From assembly GCF_900102525.1 (NCBI RefSeq), contig NZ_FNBZ01000001.1, positions 930,001 to 994,000 of the forward strand: a stretch of DNA of 64,000 nucleotides. Direction: 5' to 3'. Below, piece by piece: positions 27,483 to 35,990 of the stretch; position 1 is the first letter of the stretch, and each line of letters opens with the position of its first letter. Position numbers and translations under genes: made by a program. The DNA comes from Allobosea robiniae. Lineage in GTDB: Bacteria > Pseudomonadota > Alphaproteobacteria > Rhizobiales > Beijerinckiaceae. The notes below the pieces were generated by a model, which searched no databases, was not told where the DNA came from, and saw only the letters and a list, made by a program, of their open reading frames with translations.

Positions 27483-28376
27483 TCACCAGACCAGATGCGG
27501 CATCGCATAGGCCGGACGATGCGTCTGCCGGCCGAGCCAGCCGTGACGCTCATCCCATGACGCTTCCATCAGATCCTGGGCGTGGATGCCGGCCAGCACC
27601 ATGATGCCGGCTGCGCCGAAGGCGTCGGCGCCGGCGATGTCGGTGCGGATCGCATCACCCACGGCGCAGATCCTGTCGCGGGCGATCGCGCTTCCCCGCG
27701 CCTTTTCAGCGGCAGCCACCGCCGCCTCGTAAATCGGCCGATGCGGCTTGCCGGCATAGACCACCCGTCCACCGATCTCCTCATAGGCCAGCGCGACCGA
27801 GCCGGCGCAGGGAATGATGCGCCCGCCGCGCTCGACCACGAGATCGGGATTGGCGCAGATCAGCGGCAGGCCGCGCGCGGCGAAACCGGCAAGCAGGTCG
27901 GCATAGGTTGCCGCCGTGTCGTTCTCGTCGTCGAACAGGCCGGTGCAGAGCACATAGGCCGCCTCATTCGGCCCGGTCTCGCGCACGTCGAGCCCGGCGA
28001 CCAGCGGCAGGTCCCGATCGGGGCCGAGGCGGAACATCGGCTCGCCCGCCCGCTCGCGGATCAGCGAGCGGCAGACGTCGCCGGAGGTGACGATGGCATC
28101 CCAGGCCTCGCGCGGCACGGCGAAATTGTCGAGCTGACCGACGATGACCTCGGCCGGCCGCGGCGCATTGGTGACGAGGACGACGCTGATACCGCGCTCG
28201 CGCATCCGCATCAGGGCCGCGACCGCATCGCGATAGGCGGCGACGCCGTTATGGACCACGCCCCAGACGTCGCACAGGCAGAGATCGAAACGATCCGCGA
28301 CCTCGGAAAAGCCCGAAAGCGGAAGGGTGGAAGCGATCCCCGATGGCGACACTGTCTCGATCTCCGGCGGCTGCAT
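27483..28376 (-). CDS. HAD-superfamily class IIA phosphatase (TIGR01459 type)
   Basis: A 297-residue NagD-like hydrolase from the ATG at 28376. The nucleophile motif is LCDVWGVVHNG, motif II is LVTNAPRP, and the C-terminal motif is VGDAIRTDIAGADAFG. Alphaproteobacterial TIGR01459 proteins have this length and architecture. The substrate is probably a small sugar phosphate or nucleotide but is unassigned. Earlier in-frame ATGs reach back through the EAL gene and are rejected. Confidence 0.88.
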   Translation of the reverse strand: MQPPEIETVSPSGIASTLPLSGFSEVADRFDLCLCDVWGVVHNGVAAYRDAVAALMRMRERGISVVLVTNAPRPAEVIVGQLDNFAVPREAWDAIVTSGDVCRSLIRERAGEPMFRLGPDRDLPLVAGLDVRETGPNEAAYVLCTGLFDDENDTAATYADLLAGFAARGLPLICANPDLVVERGGRIIPCAGSVALAYEEIGGRVVYAGKPHRPIYEAAVAAAEKARGSAIARDRICAVGDAIRTDIAGADAFGAAGIMVLAGIHAQDLMEASWDERHGWLGRQTHRPAYAMPHLVW

Positions 28377-28467
28377 CAATGAAAGGCGAGCTTCGCCCCT
28401 CGACAAGGCCTGATCTAGACGGGATTCGCCGGAAGCGGAACCGGAGACCGCGGCGGGCGGCCGCGCG

Positions 28468-29964
28468 TCAGGCGCTGGCGCGGCGCAGCACGGCCCGGAA
28501 GGGCAGCCGCTCCGGCGGCGCTTCCTGTGCAGCGGCGCCAGGGAAAGGCAGCGGTGCCGGCGAACCCTTGTCCTGGCCCAACAGGCGCTCGGCAATGCTC
28601 TGCGGCGGGGGGCGCTCGGCCTCGGCAGGCGCGGGAGCAGGCGGCGCCACAGGCCTGGGCTCCGGCTCGGCGAAGACCTCGGGCTTGACCGGACGCGGCG
28701 GCGAAAAGGCCAGACCCTGCCCCATCGTGGCGCCAAGCTCGATCATGCCGGCGGCGGCGGGATTGTCCTCGACCTGGTCTGCGACGAGGGTGATCGCGAC
28801 GCGGGCCAGCAAGGCGGCGAGGTCGCCGGCCGCGATGTCGCTCTGGATCCGGCCTTCGACATGCGCCTGGAGCAGCGCGGCCGGCGCCTTCACATAGCGG
28901 ATGCCCCGATCGAACAGGGCGCGCGGGTCGAGGCGCAGGTCCGCGAGTTGATCGAGCGCGAAACGAACCCCGTTCGCCGACATCGCGCCGAGCAGGCCGA
29001 GGCTGGTCGGGTCGAGCTCGCGGAAGACCGCCTGCGGCATCTCGATGACCAGATGCCCGGTATGCTCGCGATACTTGTCGAGGATGCGGGTCAGGGTGGC
29101 CAGCGCCCGCGACGACGTCCAGGTCGCGTTGCTGAAATTGCAGGAGACGAAGATGCTCCCTTCCTTCGAGCCGAGATGGCGGGCGATCGCCAGCGCCCGC
29201 GTCAGGACAAGCGCGTCCAGCGTCGGCCCGAAGCCGCGCGCCTCGACGGTCTCGAGGAACTCATGGGGCAGCAGCAGCGTGTTCTCGTCGAGCCGCAGGC
29301 GCGCCAGCGCCTCGTAGCCGCAGGTCCGGCGCTGCGGCAGGGAGACGATCGGCTGCAGATGGATCTCGAGCCGGCCTTCTCCCAGAGCCTTGCCGATCAG
29401 GGCGGCCCGTTCGGCCTCGGCCTCCTCGCGCGCCGCAGCAGCGGCGGCGGTCCGTTCGGCGGCAAGCTTCTCGGCTCGTTCCCGGCGCATTGCTTCCGGG
29501 TCGAGCACCACCTCGGGCACTGGCGCGGCAGCCGCAGAGACAACAGGGTCCGGCAGGCGAGCCAGAACGTTCTCGTGATCGGCGAGCGTCGTCGCCACCT
29601 GATGGATCAGGTCGCCGAGCAGCCCGACCTCGGCCGTCAATTCATGGATCGCGGCACGCGCCGGCGCGGCATCGGCATCGCGCATCGGCATCTGCTCGAC
29701 GCGTTGCGACAGGGCATCGAGGCGGATGGCGTTGGTGGCGAGACGGACCTTGACCTCGCCAAGCCCCGCCATAGCCTGTTCGTGCCGGGCAACGCCGCGC
29801 CGCTCGAAGGCCCGCATCGCCAGCATGAAGCCGGCTCCGGAAGCCAGAAGGCCCAGCGCCGCACCGAGCCCGCCCGGCAGCAGGATCGCGACGGCAGCGC
29901 CGGCCGACAGGCCGGTTACGGCGCCAGCAAGAGGGTGCAGGGCTTTCAGGCGGGCAGGTGCCAC
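28468..29964 (-). CDS. membrane-anchored, degenerate EAL-domain protein (TipF-like)
   Basis: A 498-residue protein with two hydrophobic segments near the N-terminus (about residues 11-30 and 33-50), a coiled-coil region up to about 190 and an EAL domain at about 192-425. E218 (GYEALARL), N276 and E308 are kept, and K359 is kept. The DDFG metal motif reads LDQLADL (D338, Q339), and the AEGVE block reads VADQVED. Phosphodiesterase activity is therefore unlikely, but c-di-GMP binding may remain. Layout and degeneracy resemble TipF, the flagellar positioning protein of Caulobacter. The start is GTG. The C-terminal tail is Pro/Ala-rich. Confidence 0.78.
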   Translation of the reverse strand: MAPARLKALHPLAGAVTGLSAGAAVAILLPGGLGAALGLLASGAGFMLAMRAFERRGVARHEQAMAGLGEVKVRLATNAIRLDALSQRVEQMPMRDADAAPARAAIHELTAEVGLLGDLIHQVATTLADHENVLARLPDPVVSAAAAPVPEVVLDPEAMRRERAEKLAAERTAAAAAAREEAEAERAALIGKALGEGRLEIHLQPIVSLPQRRTCGYEALARLRLDENTLLLPHEFLETVEARGFGPTLDALVLTRALAIARHLGSKEGSIFVSCNFSNATWTSSRALATLTRILDKYREHTGHLVIEMPQAVFRELDPTSLGLLGAMSANGVRFALDQLADLRLDPRALFDRGIRYVKAPAALLQAHVEGRIQSDIAAGDLAALLARVAITLVADQVEDNPAAAGMIELGATMGQGLAFSPPRPVKPEVFAEPEPRPVAPPAPAPAEAERPPPQSIAERLLGQDKGSPAPLPFPGAAAQEAPPERLPFRAVLRRASA

Positions 29965-30004
29965 GGCAGCGTTCGCGCCACGTCGAGGAATCGGATTGGG
30001 GACC

Positions 30005-30049
30005 GAATCACGGCCTCAGAGCGCAGATTAACCTTCCCGGCGAGGTTAA
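30005..30049 (-). promoter_or_regulatory. inverted TTAACC-type repeat and GANTC site upstream of the EAL gene
   Basis: TTAACCT (30028-30034) and AGGTTAA (30043-30049) form a perfect 7-base inverted repeat with an 8-base spacer, 64-85 bases upstream of the EAL gene start. A GAATC site (CcrM target type) lies at 30005-30009. TTAACC is the half-site of CtrA, but the inverted layout is unusual for CtrA. This is a candidate cell-cycle promoter element, from motif evidence only. Confidence 0.35.
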
Positions 30050-30098
30050 GCGAGCGATCCGCCTCATTTCCGCCACAGCCGGGCTTGCCGACCCTGAC

Positions 30099-31859
30099 TT
30101 ATGGCTTGTTCAGCCCGAGCGCGGTCAGAATCCTGTCGATTACCGACCGGGAAAAGGCCCGCCTTTCGAGAAAGGCGCGGGGGCTCTGCGCGAAAAGCGG
30201 GGATTTCTCGGCCAACTGGGCGAGCGCCTTCGCCTGTTTCTCCGGATCATTGTCGGCAGCGGCCTTGAGCGCCTGGCCGAGCAGGCTGAGCTGGCTCGTG
30301 TCCGCGACCAGCATCCCGGCATGGCTCTCCGACGCTTTGCCGGCGCCGATCAGGTAAGCGCCCAGGAATGCGTAGAAATCATATCGCGGCGGACGGGCGA
30401 CGCTGAGCGCGGTCGCGCGTTCCAGCAGCGGCAACCCTTCGGGCGAGCGATCGAGCCGCACGTAGAGCGCCCCCATGTCAGCCAGGATCTCCGGATCATA
30501 GGGGTTGCGGGTCTGCGCCTCGCGGCCCATCTGGATCGCCTCTTCGGTGGCGCCGCGCAGCAGCAGCACCTTCATCATCGCCTGGTAGGCCCGCGCTCCG
30601 GACGGGGCGAGGCGGATCGCCGTCAGGGCCGCCGCGAGAGAGCGGTCGAGCGGAGATCGCGCATCGCCTGTGTCATCCTGCGGGTCCGTGCCCGGCGAGG
30701 CCGGAGCCAGGCCGCGTTCGCCGAGCGTCATGATCGCGAGATGGGCCCAGGCCGGATAGAAACCCGGGTCCTGCTCGACCAATTGGGCCAGGCAGAGCCT
30801 GGCAGCCTGGTGCATCTCGGGCAGCATGGCGCGGCGCGCGTCGAAGGCCTTCAGGATGCAGCGGATGGCGGGAGACGGCGGGAACTGGCGCGCATCCGCC
30901 AGAATGATGCCGAAGGGCTCTGTCAGCCGCGTCGCCAGCCGCCGCGCCATCTCGGCCAGATCGCTTTCCTGCAGCACCGCAAGCGAGAGGCGGTTCGACG
31001 AGGTCGTCCAGACGATGCGCCCGTCCCGGACGAAGCGCAGGCGGCCAAGTCCCTCGGCCCCACCATTGACGCCCTGCGCGTCCATCTCGAACACATAGTC
31101 GATCTCATCCGAAAGGGCGGAGCCAGGCGACGGCGTCTTGATCGTCACGAGATCGTCGAAGCGCGCCATCGCATCGACGAGCAGCGCCGAGAAGCGGCGC
31201 AGGATATCCGCGAGCCTGGGATCGGAAGGCGGATTGGGAATCGTGATCGCGACACGCACGAGGCGCGGCGCCGCTGCCGCCTCGGGCAGCACGTCGACGG
31301 CCTGCCCGACCGCAGCCGATTTCGAGGCCTCGGATACGACCGATCCGCGCGGCGGCGCCAGATACCACCAGCCGAGCGCGAGCAGGCCGAACGCCAACGC
31401 GGCGAGGGTCAGACCGGCCCAGCGGCGGGCCGTGCGGCGATCCGGCTCGGGCGCATCTTCGAATCCGTCGGCGGCAACCCGGCTCCCCTCGCCGCCGAAC
31501 CAGGTGAAGACCGGGACATAGCCGCCCACCGGCATCGAAATCTGCACGGGGTCATCGCGGCCGTCCCCGGCATAATATTGCGCCAGCGACCGCCTCAGCC
31601 GCCCGGCCTCGACGCGGACGATCGGATCGATCTGCGGATTGAAGTCCGCTGGCCGGCCAAGGCCCTCGACCGCAATCGTGTAGCCTTTCAGCTCGGCTGC
31701 GCGCCCTTCGACCGTACGCTCGACGATGAAGCTCAGAAACGCCGAAAGCTGGGGAGCGGCGCGAAAGGTGTCGGAGACGAGGACGCGGTCGAGACCCGCG
31801 CGAATGATCGCCGCGGCTCGGACATCCAGCCGTCCAGGATCATCTGCGCCTTCCGTCAT
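30099..31859 (-). CDS. membrane protein with N-terminal winged-helix-like domain and C-terminal TPR region
   Basis: A 586-residue protein from the ATG at 31859; the upstream in-frame ATG at 31973 is less likely. Residues about 20-120 carry the recurrent motif LSFIVERTVEGRAAELKGYTIAVE, then FNPQIDPIVRVEAGRLRRSLAQYY, then MPVGGYVPVF. This domain is seen at the N-terminus of many proteins annotated as cyclase or TPR regulators, and is thought to bind DNA. One transmembrane segment follows (about 147-167), then a periplasmic region with TPR-like helices. It could be a CadC-style membrane regulator. The target is unknown. Confidence 0.65.
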   Translation of the reverse strand: MTEGADDPGRLDVRAAAIIRAGLDRVLVSDTFRAAPQLSAFLSFIVERTVEGRAAELKGYTIAVEGLGRPADFNPQIDPIVRVEAGRLRRSLAQYYAGDGRDDPVQISMPVGGYVPVFTWFGGEGSRVAADGFEDAPEPDRRTARRWAGLTLAALAFGLLALGWWYLAPPRGSVVSEASKSAAVGQAVDVLPEAAAAPRLVRVAITIPNPPSDPRLADILRRFSALLVDAMARFDDLVTIKTPSPGSALSDEIDYVFEMDAQGVNGGAEGLGRLRFVRDGRIVWTTSSNRLSLAVLQESDLAEMARRLATRLTEPFGIILADARQFPPSPAIRCILKAFDARRAMLPEMHQAARLCLAQLVEQDPGFYPAWAHLAIMTLGERGLAPASPGTDPQDDTGDARSPLDRSLAAALTAIRLAPSGARAYQAMMKVLLLRGATEEAIQMGREAQTRNPYDPEILADMGALYVRLDRSPEGLPLLERATALSVARPPRYDFYAFLGAYLIGAGKASESHAGMLVADTSQLSLLGQALKAAADNDPEKQAKALAQLAEKSPLFAQSPRAFLERRAFSRSVIDRILTALGLNKP

Positions 31860-32008
31860 CGGGGTCCGTTCAGTTTGTCGCCCCCACCAGGGAAGCTTAC
31901 GCCATTGGCGACCTAACGTCACCCGCAGCCGGCTTGGAGCCGTCATCCGCCGGACGCAGCCTTGGGGCGCCATGATGGCGATTTACAGGCCGCTGGCTCC
32001 TGCTAGCT

Positions 32009-32022
32009 TTAACCAAGGTTAA
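32009..32022 (+). promoter_or_regulatory. palindrome before the aminotransferase gene
   Basis: TTAACC-AA-GGTTAA is a 6-base perfect inverted repeat 18 bases upstream of the aminotransferase ATG and directly before its AGGGG ribosome site. It could be an operator or part of the leader. It shares the TTAACC unit with the element upstream of the EAL gene. Confidence 0.35.
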
Positions 32023-32039
32023 TCCACAGGGGCCCTCGA

Positions 32040-33380
32040 ATGACGTCAGCATCCTCCGCCATCGCCGCACCGAACGACCTCGAAGCCTACTGGATGCCGT
32101 TCACGGCCAACCGGTCGTTCAAGAAGAACCCGCGCATGGTCGCGCGGGCCGAGGGCATGTTCTACTACACGCCCGACAACAAGCCGGTCATGGACGGCAC
32201 CGCCGGTCTGTGGTGCTGCAATGCCGGCCATGCCCGCGAGCCGATCATCCAGGCGATCCAGGCCCAGGCGCGCGACCTCGACTACGCCCCCTCCTTCCAG
32301 TACGGCCACCCGAAGGTCTTCGCCGCCGCCGCCCGCATCGCGGCACTGGCGCCGGGCGATCTCGACCATGTCTTCTTCGCCGGCTCCGGCTCGGAAGCAG
32401 GCGATTCGGCGCTCAAGATCGCGCTGGCCTACTGGAACATCTCCGGCAAAGCCGCCAAGACCCGCCTGATCGGCCGCGAGCGCGGCTATCACGGCGTCGG
32501 CTTCGGCGGCATCTCGGTCGGCGGCATGTCGAACAACCGCAAGTTCTTCGGCTCGCTGCTCACCGGCGTCGACCATCTCGCCCATACCTATGACCGCGAA
32601 AAGCAGGCCTTCAGCAAGGGCGAGCCGGAATACGGCGCGCATTTCGCCGACGATCTGGAACGCATCGTCGCGCTGCACGACGCCTCGACCATCGCCGCCG
32701 TGATCGTCGAGCCGATGGCCGGCTCGACCGGCGCCCTGCCGCCGCCGAAGGGCTATCTCAAGCGCCTGCGCGAGATCTGCGACAAGCACAACATTCTCTT
32801 GATCTTCGACGAGGTCATCACCGGCTTCGGGCGACTGGGCTTCGCCTTCGCCGCCGAGCGCTACGGCGTGATCCCCGACATGATCACCTTCGCCAAGGGC
32901 GTGACCTCCGGCACCGTGCCGATGGGCGGCGTGATCGTGCGCAAGCACATCTACGATGCCTTCATGGGCGGCCCGGACAACGTCATCGAGCTGTTCCACG
33001 GCTACACCTATTCGGGCCATCCGCTGGCGGCGGCGGCCTGCCTGGCGTCGCTCGACATCTACCGCGACGAAGGCCTGTTCGAACGGGCACGCGCGATGGA
33101 AGGCGCCTGGGCCGATGCGGTGATGAGCCTGAAGGGCGAACCGAACGTCGTCGACATCCGCACGCTCGGCATCGTCGGCGCCGTCGACCTTGCGCCCCGC
33201 GCCGACGGCGTCGGCAAGCGGGCCTTCGAAGCGATGGACCGTCTCTTCCGCGAGGAAGGGCTGATGGTGCGGACGGCCGCCGATACGATCGCCTTCTCGC
33301 CGCCGCTGATCATCACGGAGAGCCAGGTTGACGAGCTGATCGAGAAGCTGCGCCGGGTGATCCGGGCGGTTGCGAACTGA
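32040..33380 (+). CDS. class III omega-aminotransferase (beta-alanine/omega-amino acid--pyruvate type)
   Basis: A 446-residue PLP-dependent class III aminotransferase. The PLP lysine is K286 in MITFAKGVTSG. Other markers are GTAGLWCCNAGH, FAGSGSEAGDSALKIAL (the usual NSGSEA has AGSGSEA here), IVEPMAGSTG and FDEVITGFGRLG. The family transfers amino groups from beta-alanine, taurine-like or other omega-amines to pyruvate; the exact amine donor is not readable. It is followed after 28 bases by the serine hydrolase gene, probably in the same transcript. Confidence 0.92.
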   Translation: MTSASSAIAAPNDLEAYWMPFTANRSFKKNPRMVARAEGMFYYTPDNKPVMDGTAGLWCCNAGHAREPIIQAIQAQARDLDYAPSFQYGHPKVFAAAARIAALAPGDLDHVFFAGSGSEAGDSALKIALAYWNISGKAAKTRLIGRERGYHGVGFGGISVGGMSNNRKFFGSLLTGVDHLAHTYDREKQAFSKGEPEYGAHFADDLERIVALHDASTIAAVIVEPMAGSTGALPPPKGYLKRLREICDKHNILLIFDEVITGFGRLGFAFAAERYGVIPDMITFAKGVTSGTVPMGGVIVRKHIYDAFMGGPDNVIELFHGYTYSGHPLAAAACLASLDIYRDEGLFERARAMEGAWADAVMSLKGEPNVVDIRTLGIVGAVDLAPRADGVGKRAFEAMDRLFREEGLMVRTAADTIAFSPPLIITESQVDELIEKLRRVIRAVAN

Positions 33381-33408
33381 AGCAGCGTTCGACAGGGAGC
33401 TGATTGAG

Positions 33409-34512
33409 ATGGATCGGCGCACTTTTCTCACCGCGGCGAGCGCAGCCCTTGTGGCGCGCCAGGCCGCGGCGCAAGCGCCGGCCCGCCAATGGCAATCCCA
33501 GTCTCTCACCGAGGCGGGTTTCAAACCCGATGCGAGCGAGCGCATCGAGAAGGCTTTCGCCGCCGGCGAACTGAAAGGGCTCCATGGCCTCGTCGTGCTC
33601 CGGCACGGCAAAATCGCGATGGAGCACTATTTCAGCGGCGCGGACGAGATCTGGGGCGACAGTCGCGGCACCGTCGCCTTCAATGCCGACGAGCTCCACG
33701 ACCTCCGTTCCGTGTCGAAGAGCATCGTCGGTCTGATCTACGGCATCGCGCTCGGCGAAGGCCTAGTCCCGAAACCGGCCGCTCCGGTTCTGGCGAGCTT
33801 CCCGGATTATCGCGATCTCGCTGCGGATGCCGACCGGCAGCGCATCAAGATCGAGCATGTGCTGACCATGAGCATGGGCCTCGCCTGGGACGAGAGCCTG
33901 CCCTATACCGACCCGCGCAACAGCGAGATCGCGATGGAGCGGGCAGCCGACCGCTACCGCTTCATCCTCGAGCAGCCGATCACCCGCCCGCCCGGCGAAG
34001 CCTGGACCTATAGCGGCGGCGCCACGGCCCTGCTGGGCCATCTCGTCGCCAGGGGTTCCGGCCAGCGCCTCGGCACGTATGCTTCGAGCCGCCTGTTCGC
34101 GCCGCTCGGGATCGAGCGCTTTACCTGGACGAACGGCATGAACGGTGAAGAAGCCGCGGCCTCGGGTCTGCGCCTGCGCCCACGCGATCTTGCCGCGATC
34201 GGCCAGCTTCTGCTGGACAAGGGCCATTATGGCGGACGGCAGATCATCCCGGCAGACTGGGTGGAGCAGGCTCTCACCGAGCGCTCGCAGCGGTCGGACG
34301 GGCTCCGCTACGGCTATCAGTGGTATCTCGGCCGCGACCGCGCCGGTGATCCCTGGTACGGCGCCGAAGGCAATGGCGGGCAGCGCCTCATCGTCGCACC
34401 CAAGCAGGAGATCGTCATCGCCGTCACGGCAGGAAACTACAACCAGCCCGGCAATTCGCGGCTGCCGCTCCGCGTCGCCAGGGAGTTCGTCTTCGGCGCC
34501 CTGGCCTCGTAG
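33409..34512 (+). CDS. Tat-exported serine hydrolase, beta-lactamase class C family
   Basis: A 367-residue serine beta-lactamase-like protein. The N-terminus MDRRTFLTAASAALVARQAAA is a twin-arginine signal. Active-site S101-x-x-K104 is in RSVSKSI, and Y201-S-G is the second motif. The C-terminal third motif is likely around the GNGGQR segment rather than a classical KTG. It probably acts as an esterase, amidase or 6-aminohexanoate-dimer-hydrolase-like enzyme in the periplasm. GGGAG precedes the ATG at 33409; an earlier in-frame start at 33370 would bury the Tat signal. Confidence 0.85.
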   Translation: MDRRTFLTAASAALVARQAAAQAPARQWQSQSLTEAGFKPDASERIEKAFAAGELKGLHGLVVLRHGKIAMEHYFSGADEIWGDSRGTVAFNADELHDLRSVSKSIVGLIYGIALGEGLVPKPAAPVLASFPDYRDLAADADRQRIKIEHVLTMSMGLAWDESLPYTDPRNSEIAMERAADRYRFILEQPITRPPGEAWTYSGGATALLGHLVARGSGQRLGTYASSRLFAPLGIERFTWTNGMNGEEAAASGLRLRPRDLAAIGQLLLDKGHYGGRQIIPADWVEQALTERSQRSDGLRYGYQWYLGRDRAGDPWYGAEGNGGQRLIVAPKQEIVIAVTAGNYNQPGNSRLPLRVAREFVFGALAS

Positions 34513-34524
34513 CCGACGCGCCGT

Positions 34525-35019
34525 TCAGACGCGCCGCAGCTTGTTGTAGCGGGCGATCAGCCTGTCGCGCTTGAGTCGCGACAGGCGGTCGATCCAGAAG
34601 ATGCCGTCGAGCTGGTCGATCTCGTGCTGATGGCAGACGGCCAGCAGGCCGTCCGCCTCTTCGCTCTGCTCCACCCCGTCGAGATCGTGATAGCGCACCC
34701 GGACATGGGCATGGCGTTCGAGTTCGTCGGTCACGCCGGGCATCGAGACGCTGCCCTCGACATGGCGGATGGTCTCGCGTGAGACCCCGTCCAGCACCGG
34801 ATTGGCATAGGTCCGGACGTCGCCGGGCGTCAGCTCCAGCACCACCAATCGCTGGGACACGCCGACATGCGGCGCGGTGATGCCGATGCCGGGCGCCGCG
34901 CGCATCGTATCGAGCAGATCGGCCGCAAGCTCACGCAGATCGGCATCGAAGCGCGTGACGGGTGCCGCCGCCACGCGCAGGCGCGGATCGGGAAAACTCA
35001 GGATCGGGCGTGGAGGCAT
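34525..35019 (-). CDS. peptide deformylase-like protein lacking two metal ligands
   Basis: A 164-residue protein with the peptide deformylase fold and all three motif regions. Motif 1 is GIGITAPH (44-51) instead of GxGLAAPQ. Motif 2 is EGSVS (88-92), with Ser90 in place of the metal-ligating Cys of EGCLS. Motif 3 is QHEIDQLDG, with H132 and E133 kept but Gln136 in place of the second His of HExxH. Both substitutions are clear in the DNA. Canonical Fe/Zn deformylase activity is therefore doubtful. It may be a def paralogue with another role; the true def is not in view. Confidence 0.85.
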   Translation of the reverse strand: MPPRPILSFPDPRLRVAAAPVTRFDADLRELAADLLDTMRAAPGIGITAPHVGVSQRLVVLELTPGDVRTYANPVLDGVSRETIRHVEGSVSMPGVTDELERHAHVRVRYHDLDGVEQSEEADGLLAVCHQHEIDQLDGIFWIDRLSRLKRDRLIARYNKLRRV

Positions 35020-35100
35020 GCGTAGGCTCGGTCTTCGCTATCCCGGTTCAGGCCCCGCTTCCCTAGCGGATCGCGGGTCCTGACCCCAGCAGGGACATCT

Positions 35101-35874
35101 TCACTTCGTCGTGTAGCCACCATTCACGAGAATGGTTTGCCCCGTCATCCACCAGCCGTCCGAGACCAGGAAGCGGATCCAGGGGACGATATCCTGGATG
35201 TCGGTCAGGCCCGTTTTCGAGAAGGGCGAGAGCGCGGCCGCCGTCTTGTGATAGGCGACCGCATCGGCGCCTTCTGCCGGATAGAAGAACGGCGTGTCCA
35301 TCGGGCCCGGCCCGATCGCGGTGACCGAGATGCCGCGGGCACCGAATTCCTTCGAGGCTGCGCGGGTGTAGTGCTCGACCGGCGCCTTGGTGCCGGCATA
35401 GCTCGCATAGAACGGCGTGAAGGCGCCGAGCAGCGAGGTCACCAGCGTGCAGACCTTGCCGTTGTCGCCGACCTGCTTGCCGGCCTCCTTGAGGAAGAAG
35501 AACGCCGTCTTGGAGTTGACCGCGCTCATCTCGTCGAACTCGGCCTCGCTGATTTCGACCATCGGCTTCTTCAGGACCTTGCCGACCGTGTTCACGGCGA
35601 TGTCGATCGAGCCCATCGCCGCCTTGGCGTCAGTGAAGAGCTTTTCCATGGCGGCAGACGAGGTCAGGTCGGCCTGAAACGCATAGGCTTCCGCACCGGC
35701 TGCCTTGATCGCCGCGAGGGTCTTCTCGGCCTCGGCCTTGGCCGACGTGCTGTTGTAGTGAATGGCGACGGCTTTCGCGCCCTGCGCGGCGAGGTCCTTC
35801 GCCAGCAGACCGCCGAGATTCTTGGCGCCGCCGGCGATCAGAACCGTCTTACCCTTGATGCCGTGATCGGCCAT
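35101..35874 (-). CDS. short-chain dehydrogenase/reductase
   Basis: A 257-residue SDR from the ATG at 35874, which has AGGAG upstream. The cofactor loop reads LIAGGAKNLGG, departing from the usual TGxxxGxG. The catalytic Tyr-Lys pair is in ASYAGTK, and the nearby Ser is in LVTSLLGAF. The C-terminal WMTGQTILVNGGY is typical of classical SDRs. It is divergent from a LysR regulator that probably controls it. The substrate is unknown. Confidence 0.88.
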   Translation of the reverse strand: MADHGIKGKTVLIAGGAKNLGGLLAKDLAAQGAKAVAIHYNSTSAKAEAEKTLAAIKAAGAEAYAFQADLTSSAAMEKLFTDAKAAMGSIDIAVNTVGKVLKKPMVEISEAEFDEMSAVNSKTAFFFLKEAGKQVGDNGKVCTLVTSLLGAFTPFYASYAGTKAPVEHYTRAASKEFGARGISVTAIGPGPMDTPFFYPAEGADAVAYHKTAAALSPFSKTGLTDIQDIVPWIRFLVSDGWWMTGQTILVNGGYTTK

Positions 35875-35941
35875 CGCATGCTCCTGTTCACTCGCAATCG
35901 ATGGCCACAAGATACCGTCCCAAAATCGGCTATAAAGATTT

Positions 35942-35962
35942 TGATCAGGACATCACTGGTCA
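35942..35962. promoter_or_regulatory. candidate LysR operator
   Basis: TGATCA-N9-TGGTCA is an inverted repeat with one mismatch in the intergenic region between the SDR gene and the LysR gene, 29 bases before the LysR start. An AT-rich TATAAA lies next to it. Positional inference only. Confidence 0.35.
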
Positions 35963-35990
35963 GAGATCACGAACAATCCGGAGTGCCGAT

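Noticed and set aside
35901-35990. ATG at 35901 as the LysR start
   Set aside because: It would add 30 residues not seen in the family and cover the divergent promoter and candidate operator. The TTG at 35991 fits the standard LysR start and has a ribosome site.
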